Positions 36,201-43,739 are shown, counted from the stretch's first letter. The stretch: 64,000 bases of DNA from Pseudoscardovia radai (GCF_002259605.1 NZ_MWWR01000003.1:1-64000), one strand, 5' to 3'. Notes: generated by a model not told the origin, from the sequence alone. Numbers and translations: made by a program.

Positions 36201-36984
36201 GGCGCGCGCGGCAGAGTACGAAGTGCTTCCGCGGCACTACATGCTTTCCATCGTGTGCCTGACCGACACCAACCGCATTCGCATTGGCGCCGAGCTCAAG
36301 TCCCGCGCCCAGCGCACCCCGGGTCTGCGCGACTTCCTGCGCCACGTCAGGATCGTCAACATCACCGAGGTCGCCGGAGCCGCGGCGGACGACGTCATCA
36401 TCGCCTGCAGCTTCGCCAAGGGGCAGCCCAAGCATATGGTCCAGCAGTTCGGCGTCATGGAGGAGCCCGGAAGCGACGGGATGCTTCTCGACGCGCTGGC
36501 GCTCGCGACGGCCCGCACCAACATCGTCAGCACCTTCAGTGCGGAAGACATGGAAGATGACCGTCTCCGCCAGCCGGGCACGCAACTGCTCAAGGAGATG
36601 CTGGTGTGGTGCGAGCACCTTGCCGACAAGATGCCCGAGCCGACCGCTCATCCGTCCTCGGACGTTATCATCAACGACCTCGCCGAGCGTATCAAGTCCC
36701 GCGGCCTCGCCGTAGAGACGAATTACGGTTTCGACAACGGAATCCAGATCCCGCTCGTCGTCGGCTTCCCCGGACGCCCGTACCGCCTCGCCATCAAAAC
36801 CGACGATGCGCAGTTCATGTCCATCCGCTCGCTGCGCCAGCGCTACCGCTTCAGCGTCGACGACCTGCGCAGCCTCGGCTGGTCCGTGTCGTTCATCTGG
36901 AGCGTGGCCGCGTTCGTCGATCCCGACAAGGAGGTCGATCGCGTGGTCGGTCAGCTCTCGCAGCTTGAGGGTGATGACCTGTGA
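33268..36984 (+). CDS. Large degenerate superfamily-1 helicase-like protein with nuclease-like C-terminus
   Basis: The 1238-residue product (GTG start, 4 nt after the FHA gene) looks like a member of the DUF4011/Upf1-type helicases that carry a C-terminal MTES_1575-type nuclease domain, but the active motifs are lost. No Walker A GKT/S is found. Motif II appears as IIDASAH (D863) where the family has DEAS. Motif III/Q-like GDPKQL appears as GHQQTL (about 887). The C-terminal part (about 1150-1238) retains the fold-typical LGWSVSFIWS and DPDKEVDRVV but lacks the catalytic Glu of the IECDG motif (LAIKTDDAQ). It is therefore probably a non-catalytic structural or regulatory protein. The assignment is by pattern only. 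Confidence 0.6.
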   Translation: MTDSNAAVNVNGTAAGQGADAAGPALEQQPQKVAAPVHEESSMDAVRRWYFDYKRSHGSTPMEDLSRLSDRLDLTHAHPTGIAQLFASGRVQLSSLFRDIGFLKTAERNLAKVLKGFHAKERTDGTASLSLSVGIAQWEDHRIPVLLYPVTVDGADSEDARLSQSVIRFTGAASINTAFVDAMRRQGVILDADDLMDSSNYGGKAPETAELFALIRTRAGSKIPGFSIKSELILGSFIESSTLLLADSARIIDAMDRGSSPSLPLAVLAGDERAKYAMLNRRLPKYSPEDCDPHDELEAGDVSNATRYAAKLAAEGDSVFVNVSVIDDTAAQALSIASRVALSGKVALYVPGVPEQKYRFLHEARVNDMTSLLGDMSDPDFNAKLDSQLVTAVGFRGGEAGNRFDQLADELVGVRGRLNRYLGDLHARNGEWNVSAYQVIENLARISSNPTHPSTRVRLSADTVRRVADSKEAWGEKLRRAGKLGEFEIGPDDTPWYHASVFNEDEAVDAYQRVVRLLTDTLPAVREQIAETSKTCGFQLPKDASEWARQVAVLRNLRRVMDVFQPVIFQRDIPAMIEATKSKEDRKKNGTTLGMHERRHLVKEAKSLLRVGSHVDDIRSALIVALKESEEWRTFVPHGQWPVLPNELDDIITVQESLSSDLTAMNSILATTPEGADLETIDFQSLEDRLRLLYDDHKSLNTLPERSTLEREIAKAGLSELVDDLRARGVDPDSAPDEFLLSWWATVFNLIVRQSPIVANQDSSALTQAADRFTQVDVEHVRSIGPMAAQEMTKRLSETLYAHSQEANQLHTLLATPTVLPFTRLHKDFSTILRAARPILVAAPATLAAQAGQGRIADVAIIDASAHMTPIEVLTVLSRVDNVVFFGHQQTLSSPAIKRLIPYLAQVNTLSNPSHRDSRLTRFLSDHGYGDIRYSLSTGRVRGDVQYMKVDGIGIPEENSGIVESTKQEVKAVADIVEARAAEYEVLPRHYMLSIVCLTDTNRIRIGAELKSRAQRTPGLRDFLRHVRIVNITEVAGAAADDVIIACSFAKGQPKHMVQQFGVMEEPGSDGMLLDALALATARTNIVSTFSAEDMEDDRLRQPGTQLLKEMLVWCEHLADKMPEPTAHPSSDVIINDLAERIKSRGLAVETNYGFDNGIQIPLVVGFPGRPYRLAIKTDDAQFMSIRSLRQRYRFSVDDLRSLGWSVSFIWSVAAFVDPDKEVDRVVGQLSQLEGDDL

Positions 36985-37268
36985 CAGACGATGTGCGCAT
37001 CGTGTCAGACGGCGGACGGCCGGAGAACGCCGCGTCGTCCGCGTCTTCGTCCGCTTCACAGCCGGCTCCGTTGTCGGCCTCGGGGCGTCGACGCCATCCG
37101 CGCGTCGTGCGTCGCGGAACCGAATGGTTCGACGCCGACGGCGTGAAGCTCGACCCCGAGGATCTGCGCAGCGAGGAGTCGAAGGACCGCGATGACGACC
37201 GCCGGATCCTTGACGAGCTTCCCCCGCATTGGGGCGTGTTCTCCGAACGAAAGCAGGCAGGAGCCTGA
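36981..37268 (+). CDS. Small charged protein coupled to the helicase-like gene
   Basis: GTG 36981 overlaps the previous stop (GTGA), so translation is coupled. The 95-residue product has a disordered Ser/Ala N-terminus and a conserved-looking second half with RRGTEWFDADGVKLDPEDL and DELPPHWGVFSERK. I do not recognise the family. Its position as third gene of the FHA-helicase-like operon is the only functional clue. Confidence 0.75.
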   Translation: MTDDVRIVSDGGRPENAASSASSSASQPAPLSASGRRRHPRVVRRGTEWFDADGVKLDPEDLRSEESKDRDDDRRILDELPPHWGVFSERKQAGA

Positions 37269-37277
37269 TTCTCCATG

Positions 37278-38183
37278 TCATGACGATCCCTCCTTCGGGC
37301 CAACGCCCCAGGAGGGGGCGCTTGTATCGGAGGGGGCGCTTGTATCGGAGGGATTGTTCGTATTCGCGGGTTCGCCCGTATTGGCGGAATCTCCTGTGCC
37401 GGTGGGATCGCCTGCGCCGCCCGTAACCGGCGGCGTTCCCTCGCTGACCGCAATGATCGGGCGATCGTCACCGACGGACAGCACGGTCAGCGCATCCCCG
37501 GGTGTCAGGGCGAAGGTGGCCGTTCCCGTGGGTTCGCCCAGAATCGATGTCGAATCCTCCTCATCGGGCACATGCATGACCGTGACGCCGCGGGCGAGAA
37601 CGCAGTGCGTCGCGTCGCCAATTCCTGTCGAGCCGCCGGCATCGGTCGCGTTGCCGATATCAGCCCCGTCGCCCGTCCCGGTCGAGCCGCCCACGCCAGC
37701 CATCGATGGGCATGCGCCCGACACCATCAGGGTCACGGTGTCGCCGACGCGAAGCTGCCTGGTCGTGCTGGCGAGGGTCACATCCACCGTGGTCATGCCC
37801 TGGGCGACTCTGACGGACCCCGACACCATGCCTCGGATAATGGGCATGCCTCGCCCGATGTCGATCTGCGCCACGCCGGGGGTCCATGACTGCACGTCCT
37901 CTCCCGGATACGCATGGGACGACACGTCGTCCTGCGCCACCCATGCCGTGGCCAGGGCGGAGGCCGGGACGGTCTCGCCGACGGCGATATCACGCGCCGC
38001 CACCGCGATAAGCCGCGTTTTATTCGACGCCCCGATGGCCGAGACGATGCACCAGGCGAGAAGCCCGGCGCATGCCGCGCAGGCGATGCGACGGAGCAGG
38101 ATGCCCCGGCGGCGGCTGGTGAGTATCGGTGTCGAGGAACGGGCGCCGCTTGTCCCGCGCCTCGCCGACGCAAGGAATGTCAT
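37278..38183 (-). CDS. SAF-domain membrane-anchored protein
   Basis: The 301-residue product has a basic cytoplasmic start, one membrane segment (about 33-51) and then an extracellular SAF domain (VAARDIAVGETVPASAL.., about 57-120) as in CpaB/RcpC-like and antifreeze-type proteins. The C-terminus is Gly/Thr/Ser/Pro rich, including a doubled SDTSAP hexapeptide encoded by a tandem DNA repeat near 37314-37360. TAGGTT ends 6 nt before the ATG, so the mRNA may be leaderless. In other actinobacteria a SAF protein lies by mscL, fmdB and the cyclo-ligase gene, which matches this setting. It converges with the upstream operon with only 9 nt between stops. Confidence 0.8.
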   Translation of the reverse strand: MTFLASARRGTSGARSSTPILTSRRRGILLRRIACAACAGLLAWCIVSAIGASNKTRLIAVAARDIAVGETVPASALATAWVAQDDVSSHAYPGEDVQSWTPGVAQIDIGRGMPIIRGMVSGSVRVAQGMTTVDVTLASTTRQLRVGDTVTLMVSGACPSMAGVGGSTGTGDGADIGNATDAGGSTGIGDATHCVLARGVTVMHVPDEEDSTSILGEPTGTATFALTPGDALTVLSVGDDRPIIAVSEGTPPVTGGAGDPTGTGDSANTGEPANTNNPSDTSAPSDTSAPSWGVGPKEGSS

Positions 38184-38209
38184 GCCTCGAACCTAGGAGG
38201 GGAGCAAAC

Positions 38210-38219
38210 CGACACGCCG
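38210..38219. promoter_or_regulatory. CGACACGCCG site near the SAF-gene promoter
   Basis: A perfect copy of the recurrent 10-mer. Relative to the minus-strand TAGGTT box (38190-38195) it covers the -35 position. Confidence 0.4.
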
Positions 38220-38324
38220 GGGAAGCGAACAATGTGGACGAAGGTCACGCGCACGGCGAGGGCTGTGGATAACTTCCGCCCGCGTCGCTTTCCGGGGTGT
38301 TTTTCGGCGTGCCTTGTCCCAAGA

Positions 38325-38371
38325 CAAAACCGCTTCCGGAACAATCCCGTCAGGAGGGTTCCGGAAGCGGT
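38325..38371 (-). terminator. Rho-independent terminator of the FmdB-like gene
   Basis: On the minus strand CCGCTTCCGGAAC pairs with GTTCCGGAAGCGG (13 bp) and is followed by TTTTG. Confidence 0.9.
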
Positions 38372-38395
38372 CGGAGAAGGGCTATGCGCGTACCG

Positions 38396-38581
38396 TCAGC
38401 TCTTGTCCTTGTCGGTGTGGTAGAAGCCGCTGCCCTTGAAGGTGATGGGCACGGCGGAGTAGACCTGATGAACCTGGTCAGCCTTGCACTGCGGGCATTC
38501 GGTCAGCGGACCTTCCGAGAAGGAACGCTGAACGGTGAAGTCATAGCCGCAGTTCTTGCAGCGATAGTGATAAGTCGGCAC
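38396..38581 (-). CDS. FmdB-family zinc ribbon protein
   Basis: This 61-residue protein starts at GTG behind AAAGGA. It has the single zinc ribbon of FmdB/regulatory proteins: HYRCKNCGYDF and ECPQCKADQVHQVY. The family's function is not well established. The gene lies downstream of the cyclo-ligase gene on the same strand, 315 nt away, as in other actinobacteria. Confidence 0.9.
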   Translation of the reverse strand: MPTYHYRCKNCGYDFTVQRSFSEGPLTECPQCKADQVHQVYSAVPITFKGSGFYHTDKDKS

Positions 38582-38896
38582 TGGTCGTCCTTTGCGTTTC
38601 GAGAGAACATCCTTCCGCCGTCCGCGGTGTGGGTCGCTCTGCGGTGTGAATCACCCTGCGGTGCGAATCCGTCACGCGGCGCACCGCGTGCGGCGGCGCG
38701 AACGGCCCGCGGCGACGGCTGATGCTTATCCTAGCCAGAATGCCGACATCCGCGTCTGTTTCGCTCACAGAACAGGTCACCGGTCCGCGGTATGGCGCCG
38801 GCTCTCGCATCAGTCGGACGCGGCATTGGCCAGAGTCGGACGCGGCATTGGCCAGCCGCGGCATCGGTTATCTGCACCGTCAATCCATGTGCACCG
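38582..38896. other. Intergenic region between the cyclo-ligase and FmdB genes
   Basis: It holds a perfect 22-bp tandem repeat (38812-38855). A minus-strand TAGGAT (38728-38733) may be a -10 box for the FmdB gene. No gene is seen. Confidence 0.5.
38812..38855. repeat. Perfect 22-bp tandem repeat, two copies
   Basis: Two identical, abutting copies begin AGTCGGACGCGG and end CATTGGCCAG. A degenerate third start (CCGCGGCATCGG) follows. Confidence 0.9.
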
Positions 38897-39652
38897 TCAG
38901 TCCAGTGCATTCTTGGCGCGGTCGCTGATCGGAACGATTCCCTTGCATGTCAGGACGATATCCATGGGCACGTCATGCGCCTGCGATGGCAGCGGGGCGT
39001 CGCGAAGCTCCCACGGCCAGATGACGGCGATGCGCCACGCCTCGGGATTTCGGTGTGTCAGGGCGCGGTCATACCACCCGGCGCCCCTCCCCAGACGCGT
39101 CCCCGCCCGGTCAACGGCCAGCGCCGGAATGAACAGCAGATCGGCCTGCGCAAGCGGCTGCGACACCGTGACGATGGGTCGCTGCTCCGGCGGGGTGTCA
39201 TCGTGAAGCCGCCATCCAATCGACAGCCTTCTGCCGCTGGGCACCGTCATCGATTCCACGTCCGGGGCCTGCGCAATGTCCATTGCCGGAACGAGAACGC
39301 GCCCGCCGCGGGACTTGAACCAGGAGATGAGCGGCCCCATGTCCGGTTCCCGGCGGATGGGTTCGAAAGCCGCGACAGTGCCCGCACCCTGCGTTTCCGA
39401 ACCGCGGCGCAGGCGACTTTCCAGACGGAGCACGTCGCTGGGGCGGATGGCGGCGCGCCAACCGGTGATGTGCGCGCGACGCTGCCCATATGCTTCCCGG
39501 CGCAGATCCTGCTTCAGCTCGGACACGCCCGGGACTTCAGGCGCGTCCCCGGTTTCGGATGCGCCCGGGTTTCCGGATGCGTGCGGGTTTCCGGATGTTC
39601 CCAGGGCCTCGGGTGCCGGATGCTTCCCGGACGGACGGATTGTGTCGGCCAT
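38897..39652 (-). CDS. 5-formyltetrahydrofolate cyclo-ligase
   Basis: The enzyme converts 5-formyl-THF to 5,10-methenyl-THF using ATP. The start at 39652 is chosen because AAAGGAGAAG lies 5 nt upstream; a longer frame to 39769 adds low-complexity sequence. The 251-residue product has the basic ELKQDLRREAYGQR start of the domain after about 45 disordered residues, a conserved IPALAVD, and the nucleotide-binding GRGAGWYDRAL near the C-terminus. It neighbours fmdB-like and rimJ-like genes, as is common in actinobacteria. Confidence 0.9.
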   Translation of the reverse strand: MADTIRPSGKHPAPEALGTSGNPHASGNPGASETGDAPEVPGVSELKQDLRREAYGQRRAHITGWRAAIRPSDVLRLESRLRRGSETQGAGTVAAFEPIRREPDMGPLISWFKSRGGRVLVPAMDIAQAPDVESMTVPSGRRLSIGWRLHDDTPPEQRPIVTVSQPLAQADLLFIPALAVDRAGTRLGRGAGWYDRALTHRNPEAWRIAVIWPWELRDAPLPSQAHDVPMDIVLTCKGIVPISDRAKNALD

Positions 39653-39885
39653 GGGCTTCTCCTTTGTGGGTTTCGTTGCACGGGTTCGTTCTGCGGGTTC
39701 CGTTGCGCGGGTCTCGCTCCGCGCGCTCGCGGCATGCGCTCGCGGCATGCGGCGTCGTGTCCCAGTCATCTCCCAGCGTAGCCTTCGGCGTGGCCGGTCT
39801 TCAGTGCACGGGGCGGTGCCCGCGGACGATAGGGGCGCCGGCCGAACCGCCGCGCATCATGCATTGCGCGGATTAGCATGGTGGC

Positions 39886-40569
39886 ATGAGCTTTCGTTCG
39901 TTGCATCGCCTGGGCGACCCCTTCCGCTTTGCACGTCATGAGGACGGCAAAGGGGATGACGGCAAGGGGTTCGTGGTGCCGGCGCGTCTTGAGGCGCCGA
40001 TGGGATACCCGTCCCTTGCACTGCGCCCTCTGACCGAACGAGATGATGCGGAGTGGAGCGACGTGCGCATGCGCAACCGGGACTGGCTGTCTCCGTGGGA
40101 TTCGAACGATCCGCTGCACGGGCCGGGCATCGGCTTCGGCGAATGGATCCGTCTCCAGCGGGCGTCGGAGCGTGAGGGGGAGGGCGTCGTGCTCGCGATG
40201 GAATACGATGGCCGCATCGTCGGGCAGGTGTCGCTCGGCGCCATCGCCTACGGGGCGGTGCGCGCCGGAATCGTCGGCTATTGGGTGGACCAGCGCGTGG
40301 CGGGCAACGGCTTCGCGCCGCTGTCCGTAGCCATGGTGTGCGATTGGGCCTTCTTCGACCCGGAGGGTCCGCGCCTGCATCGCATCGAGGTTGACATCCT
40401 TCCCGAGAATGCCCGATCCCTGCGGGTTGTGCAGAAGCTCGGGTTCTGCGACGAGGGCGTGCGGCGCGGGTATATGTTCGTCAACGAGAGGTGGCGGGAC
40501 CACCGGTGCTTCTCCATCCTCGCCACCGATGTTGCGCGTCGCGTCATCGACCGTCTCCCGAGACGCTGA
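39886..40569 (+). CDS. GNAT acetyltransferase, RimJ/RimL type
   Basis: The 227-residue product has the RimJ layout: LRPLTERDDAEW start, RNRDWLSPW substrate region, IVGQVSL, GYWVDQRVAGNGF acetyl-CoA-binding region and a late RVVQKLGFCDEGVRRGYMFVN segment. The family acetylates N-terminal residues of ribosomal and other proteins; the target here is unknown. ATG 39886 lies 6 nt after TAGCAT with no Shine-Dalgarno. It is divergent from the cyclo-ligase gene and directly precedes the SepX/GlpR-like gene. Confidence 0.9.
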   Translation: MSFRSLHRLGDPFRFARHEDGKGDDGKGFVVPARLEAPMGYPSLALRPLTERDDAEWSDVRMRNRDWLSPWDSNDPLHGPGIGFGEWIRLQRASEREGEGVVLAMEYDGRIVGQVSLGAIAYGAVRAGIVGYWVDQRVAGNGFAPLSVAMVCDWAFFDPEGPRLHRIEVDILPENARSLRVVQKLGFCDEGVRRGYMFVNERWRDHRCFSILATDVARRVIDRLPRR

Positions 40570-40713
40570 TGGCGTCGCCATCCCGTTCGATACCGACCGC
40601 GACGCGCCGCTGTTTCGAGGCATGTCGGCATCTCGAACGCCGGTGTGACGCCTCTGTGAGAAGGACACGCCAACCCCTCTTCCTTTTCATGCGGTTCCTT
40701 TATGGTTGGCTCT

Positions 40714-42150
40714 ATGACCTACGAATCGTTCAGCGGAATTCTCGTCTGCGTGGTTCTGCTGGCGTTTGTCCTGTGGTGGTTCCCTACGCGCGCAATCCGC
40801 GGCATGAAGAACGCGACCCGTCATGAATCGGACCGGTACTCGGATTCCATGCATCTCATCGATTATGATGAAAACGGCTCCAGGATGGATGCCGGCACCG
40901 AGCGTTCCGGCGGATTGTCCCTCGATGCCGGCAAGGATGTCGGTACGGCTTCCCCCGCCCAGGTTCCGCAGTCCCGCGAGTCACGAAACGTTATCTCGCC
41001 CCGCGCCGCCAAGGATGTCCCCACGGATATCTCTGGGAACGCACCGAAGGACGCGCGGGAAGACGATGGCGGCGCCGGCCGCGCCGCCTCACCGGAATGG
41101 ACGGAAGATATGGTCACGCAGCGACATGATGCCGAGGAACCGGCGCAGGGACGACGGGTGTTCACGCGCGAAGGAGTTCGTAGGATTCGCGCGATGCGCA
41201 AGCGTGAGATTCGTCGTCGCCGCATCCTCGTGTCCGTTCTTTTCGCCCTGGGCGTCGTCATGGCGGTGGTCTCCCGCATCGTGCCTTTCCCCTTGGCTTA
41301 CTGCCTGATTCCCCTCGGCCTCATGGCCGTCGTCCTGGGCTTTGGTATCCGCGCCTCGTCACATGCCCGCCGCTGGGAGCGCGAGGTGGCCGCCTCCGGT
41401 GTGATGGGCCACGCCTCGTCCACGTCGTCCATGTCGCAGGGGTCCGCGCCGCAAAAGTCAGCGATAACGACGGCAAAGGACTCGGCGCAGACCTCCGCCG
41501 CGCAGAGCCCGATGGCGCAGACCGCCCCGGTCCGGTCCAACGGCGCGAAGAAGTCTTCGAAGGGCTCTGCCGCATCCGTCGGCCGCCGTCCGGAGGGCCG
41601 CATCGGCGTGCGGGCGGGGCGCGGCCCCGTCGCGTCGGACCAGGATATCGACGAGACCCCGACCGCCGCCATGAGCGCCGACGACATCGCCGAGGCCATG
41701 GCCCGGACGTCCGGTACCCGGCATGGCGGGACGCCGGACGACGCGGATTTCACCGATGCCCGTCGGCGCGCGAAAGTCGTCCTTGCCCGCGCCGAGATGA
41801 TGCCGCTGCCCGTCGCACAGGATGACGGGACCGACGATTCCCCGACGTCCACGATTATGTCGTTCACGCTGGGGGAGCCCGCGTCGGCTTCGGTGGCCGG
41901 GTCGGCCACGGCGGAGGTGCGCAGCGCGGAGATCAAGTCGTACCGGCAGGTGGCCAAGGCCGTTCCCGAGCGCGGACACACCGCGGAAATCAGGCGTGCC
42001 GCGGCCGAGGAGGCCCAGGAGCGCGCCGAGAAGGTCCGGGAGGCCGAGGAGGCCGAGCGTACCCGGCGCCAGGCGTCGCGTCGCGCGGCGCAGGATGCCG
42101 AGGTCTCGAAGCGCCTCGATGACGTTCTTGCGAGGCGTCGCGAGAAATAG
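40714..42150 (+). CDS. SepX/GlpR-like three-TM membrane protein
   Basis: The 478-residue product has one N-terminal membrane segment (about 6-23, followed by PTRAIRGMKNATRHESDR), a disordered middle, two membrane segments close together (about 170-211) and a long charged C-terminal part ending in a coiled-coil-like Arg/Glu region. The topology, the start motif and the position next to rimJ match the actinobacterial SepX/GlpR family. Those proteins act in septation and polar growth (Streptomyces, Corynebacterium). ATG 40714 is preferred over ATG 40702 because TATGGT lies 7 nt before it. Homology was judged by eye. Confidence 0.65.
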   Translation: MTYESFSGILVCVVLLAFVLWWFPTRAIRGMKNATRHESDRYSDSMHLIDYDENGSRMDAGTERSGGLSLDAGKDVGTASPAQVPQSRESRNVISPRAAKDVPTDISGNAPKDAREDDGGAGRAASPEWTEDMVTQRHDAEEPAQGRRVFTREGVRRIRAMRKREIRRRRILVSVLFALGVVMAVVSRIVPFPLAYCLIPLGLMAVVLGFGIRASSHARRWEREVAASGVMGHASSTSSMSQGSAPQKSAITTAKDSAQTSAAQSPMAQTAPVRSNGAKKSSKGSAASVGRRPEGRIGVRAGRGPVASDQDIDETPTAAMSADDIAEAMARTSGTRHGGTPDDADFTDARRRAKVVLARAEMMPLPVAQDDGTDDSPTSTIMSFTLGEPASASVAGSATAEVRSAEIKSYRQVAKAVPERGHTAEIRRAAAEEAQERAEKVREAEEAERTRRQASRRAAQDAEVSKRLDDVLARRREK

Positions 42151-42235
42151 GCGCTTGGAGAAAACCGACCGTATGGTGAAGGCACCGTATGGAACCGGTG
42201 CATGCGAAGCCGAGTCCCGGCGTCATAAGTCATAA

Positions 42236-42269
42236 GAGGGCGGATGCCGCAGGATGCGGCTCCGCCCTC
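42236..42269 (+). terminator. Terminator hairpin after the SepX/GlpR-like gene
   Basis: GAGGGCGGA pairs with TCCGCCCTC and the inner GCCGC/GCGGC extends it. The following T-run is short. Confidence 0.6.
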
Positions 42270-42361
42270 GTCGTTTCGTGGGCGTCGCTCCATGCCGTTC
42301 GCAGGCTCGGGCCAAGACGTCGGAAGTGTGGCGATTCGGTTCTTTTCACCGTGGGCGAGAA

Positions 42362-42388
42362 TTAGCACTCGAGTTTGCAGAGTGCTAA
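42362..42388 (+). promoter_or_regulatory. CIRCE element (HrcA operator)
   Basis: TTAGCACTC, 9 bp, GAGTGCTAA: a perfect CIRCE inverted repeat. It overlaps the -35 box of groES and implies heat-shock control by HrcA. Confidence 0.97.
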
Positions 42389-42402
42389 TCATGCGCTAGT
42401 AT
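42375..42402 (+). promoter_or_regulatory. groES promoter
   Basis: TTGCAG (42375-42380) and TAGTAT (42397-42402) lie 16 bp apart, nested between CIRCE and a second palindrome. Confidence 0.6.
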
Positions 42403-42417
42403 TTGTTCTAGCGCATG
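42390..42417 (+). promoter_or_regulatory. Second perfect palindrome at the groES promoter
   Basis: CATGCGCTAG, 8 bp, CTAGCGCATG. It starts 1 bp after CIRCE and covers the -10 box and likely transcription start. It is not HAIR or CIRCE. Confidence 0.7.
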
Positions 42418-42502
42418 AAAGACGCGAGGTGTTTCGTCAGCCGCCGCACGCCGGGCATGCGACAGTAGTCACTCTCTTACACATAGAAAGAGGAGGTCCA
42501 CA

Positions 42503-42796
42503 GTGTCGATCTCGCTCACACCGTTGGAAGACAAGATTGTTGTTAAGCAGGCTCCGGCTGAGACCCAGACCAAGTCCGGCCTGTTCATTCCGGAGAACGC
42601 CAAGGAGAAGCCGCAGCAGGGCGAAGTCCTGGCGGTTGGCCCGGGCCGTCGTGCCGATAACGGCGAGCTCATCCCGATGGACGTCAAGGTTGGCGACAAG
42701 GTGCTGTACTCGAAGTACGGCGGCACCGAGGTGCACTACGACGGCGAGGATCTGCTGATCCTGTCCGCGCGCGACGTCCTCGCGATCATCGGCTGA
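42503..42796 (+). CDS. groES: Co-chaperonin GroES
   Basis: GroES caps the GroEL folding chamber. The start is GTG 42503 behind AGGAGG. The 97-residue protein has the mobile loop ([17 protein letters not shown]) and the family motifs GEVLAVGPG and [16 protein letters not shown]. No groEL follows, as is usual in bifidobacteria. Control by CIRCE/HrcA is certain, and a second palindrome suggests another regulator. Confidence 0.98.
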   Translation: MSISLTPLEDKIVVKQAPAETQTKSGLFIPENAKEKPQQGEVLAVGPGRRADNGELIPMDVKVGDKVLYSKYGGTEVHYDGEDLLILSARDVLAIIG

Positions 42797-43027
42797 GACA
42801 TCGGTCGATTCGCGGAACGCGACATCTTCGCGATATCTTTTTCGACAGGCCATCCGCTGAGCGGGTGGCCTGTCGCGTTCTGCGGAAGGTTGCCTGGTAC
42901 GCGGTCTGTTGTGCCGGGGTGTGAAGTCCCCGAGACCCGCGATGGTGCTTTTGCGCCAGGTCGCATCGTTGAAAAATGCTGGGATTGCGCGCCTTCGCGG
43001 CATTCGGAGGCATGATGCGACGCAACG

Positions 43028-43037
43028 CGACACGCCG
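43028..43037 (+). promoter_or_regulatory. CGACACGCCG site upstream of the tRNA promoter
   Basis: A perfect copy, ending 12 bp before the -35 box, nearly the same geometry as at rplJ. Confidence 0.45.
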
Positions 43038-43049
43038 GTTTCGCAAAAG

Positions 43050-43078
43050 TTGCGTTCTTTGAAAATTCATGGCATTAT
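43050..43078 (+). promoter_or_regulatory. Promoter of the tRNA-rpmG cluster
   Basis: TTGCGT (43050-43055) and CATTAT (43073-43078) are 17 bp apart; the -35 box is identical to that of rplJ. Confidence 0.6.
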
Positions 43079-43131
43079 AGCCAAGTTGCCGCTCGAAAGG
43101 GTTCGAGAGAAACCGATCGAGTAGGAGCGAT

Positions 43132-43213
43132 GGCTGATTTCCCAAGCGGTCAAAGGGAGCAGACTGTAAATCTGCCGGCACTGCCTTCAGTGGTTCGAAT
43201 CCACTATCAGCCA
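43132..43213 (+). tRNA. tRNA-Tyr (anticodon GUA)
   Basis: The acceptor GGCTGAT pairs with ATCAGCC, the anticodon loop is CTGTAAA, a long variable arm is present, and the T loop is TTCGAAT. No CCA is encoded. Confidence 0.95.
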
Positions 43214-43214
43214 C

Positions 43215-43286
<72 letters not shown>

Positions 43287-43290
43287 CCAT

Positions 43291-43364
43291 GGCGGGATAG
43301 CTCAGCTGGCTAGAGCGTACGACTCATAATCGTAAGGTCGAGTGTTCGAGTCACTCTCTCGCTA
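43291..43364 (+). tRNA. tRNA-Met (anticodon CAU), elongator-type
   Basis: The acceptor GGCGGGA pairs with TCTCGCT (with G-U pairs), and the anticodon arm is TACGACTCATAATCGTA. It lacks the initiator-type GGG/CCC stem. A tRNA-Ile with modified CAU is possible but less likely. Confidence 0.88.
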
Positions 43365-43423
43365 CGAATACCGCGCGAACGAGTTTTGCGTTGGTGATTA
43401 CGGTAAACAAACAGAGGTGGAAA

Positions 43424-43594
43424 ATGGCAAGCAAGAGCGCCGATATTCGTCCGGGCATCACGCTCGCGTGCACCGTGTGCAAGGAGCGTAACTACATTAC
43501 GACGAAGAATCGTCGTAATACGCCCGACCGTCTCGAGCTCAAGAAGTTCTGCCCGCGTTGCGGCAAGCACACGCTTCATCGCGAGACTCGCTAA
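43424..43594 (+). CDS. rpmG: Ribosomal protein L33
   Basis: A 56-residue large-subunit protein. AGAGGTGG precedes ATG 43424. Cysteine pairs CTVC and CPRC form a zinc ribbon, marking this as the zinc-binding (C+) form. It is co-transcribed with the three tRNAs just upstream, a common arrangement in actinobacteria. Confidence 0.97.
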   Translation: MASKSADIRPGITLACTVCKERNYITTKNRRNTPDRLELKKFCPRCGKHTLHRETR

Positions 43595-43608
43595 CTTAAG
43601 CTACATAA

Positions 43609-43631
43609 AGCCCGGTACGCCGGGCTTTTTT
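43609..43631 (+). terminator. Rho-independent terminator of rpmG
   Basis: AGCCCGG / CCGGGCT with loop TACG is followed by TTTTT. Confidence 0.9.
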
Positions 43632-43739
43632 CATATCCGCACACGATTCCACCAGCCCGTGCCCAAGCCCATCCCGACTTCGCCAAGAAGCCTCGGGGCG
43701 GACTGCCTGGCGGACGGGCTCCGTCCAAGGAAGAACGAC

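Larger units (their letters stand above)
42797..43131. other. Region between groES and the tRNA cluster
   Basis: It contains a long inverted repeat (42843-42857 with 42861-42875, loop TGA) that may end groES, though the T-run is weak. A CGACACGCCG site and the tRNA promoter lie at its right end. Confidence 0.5.

Noticed and set aside
33067-37281. 1404-codon minus-strand open frame opposite the helicase-like gene
   Set aside because: Its composition is typical of antisense frames in GC-rich coding DNA; the plus-strand genes are tightly spaced with good starts.
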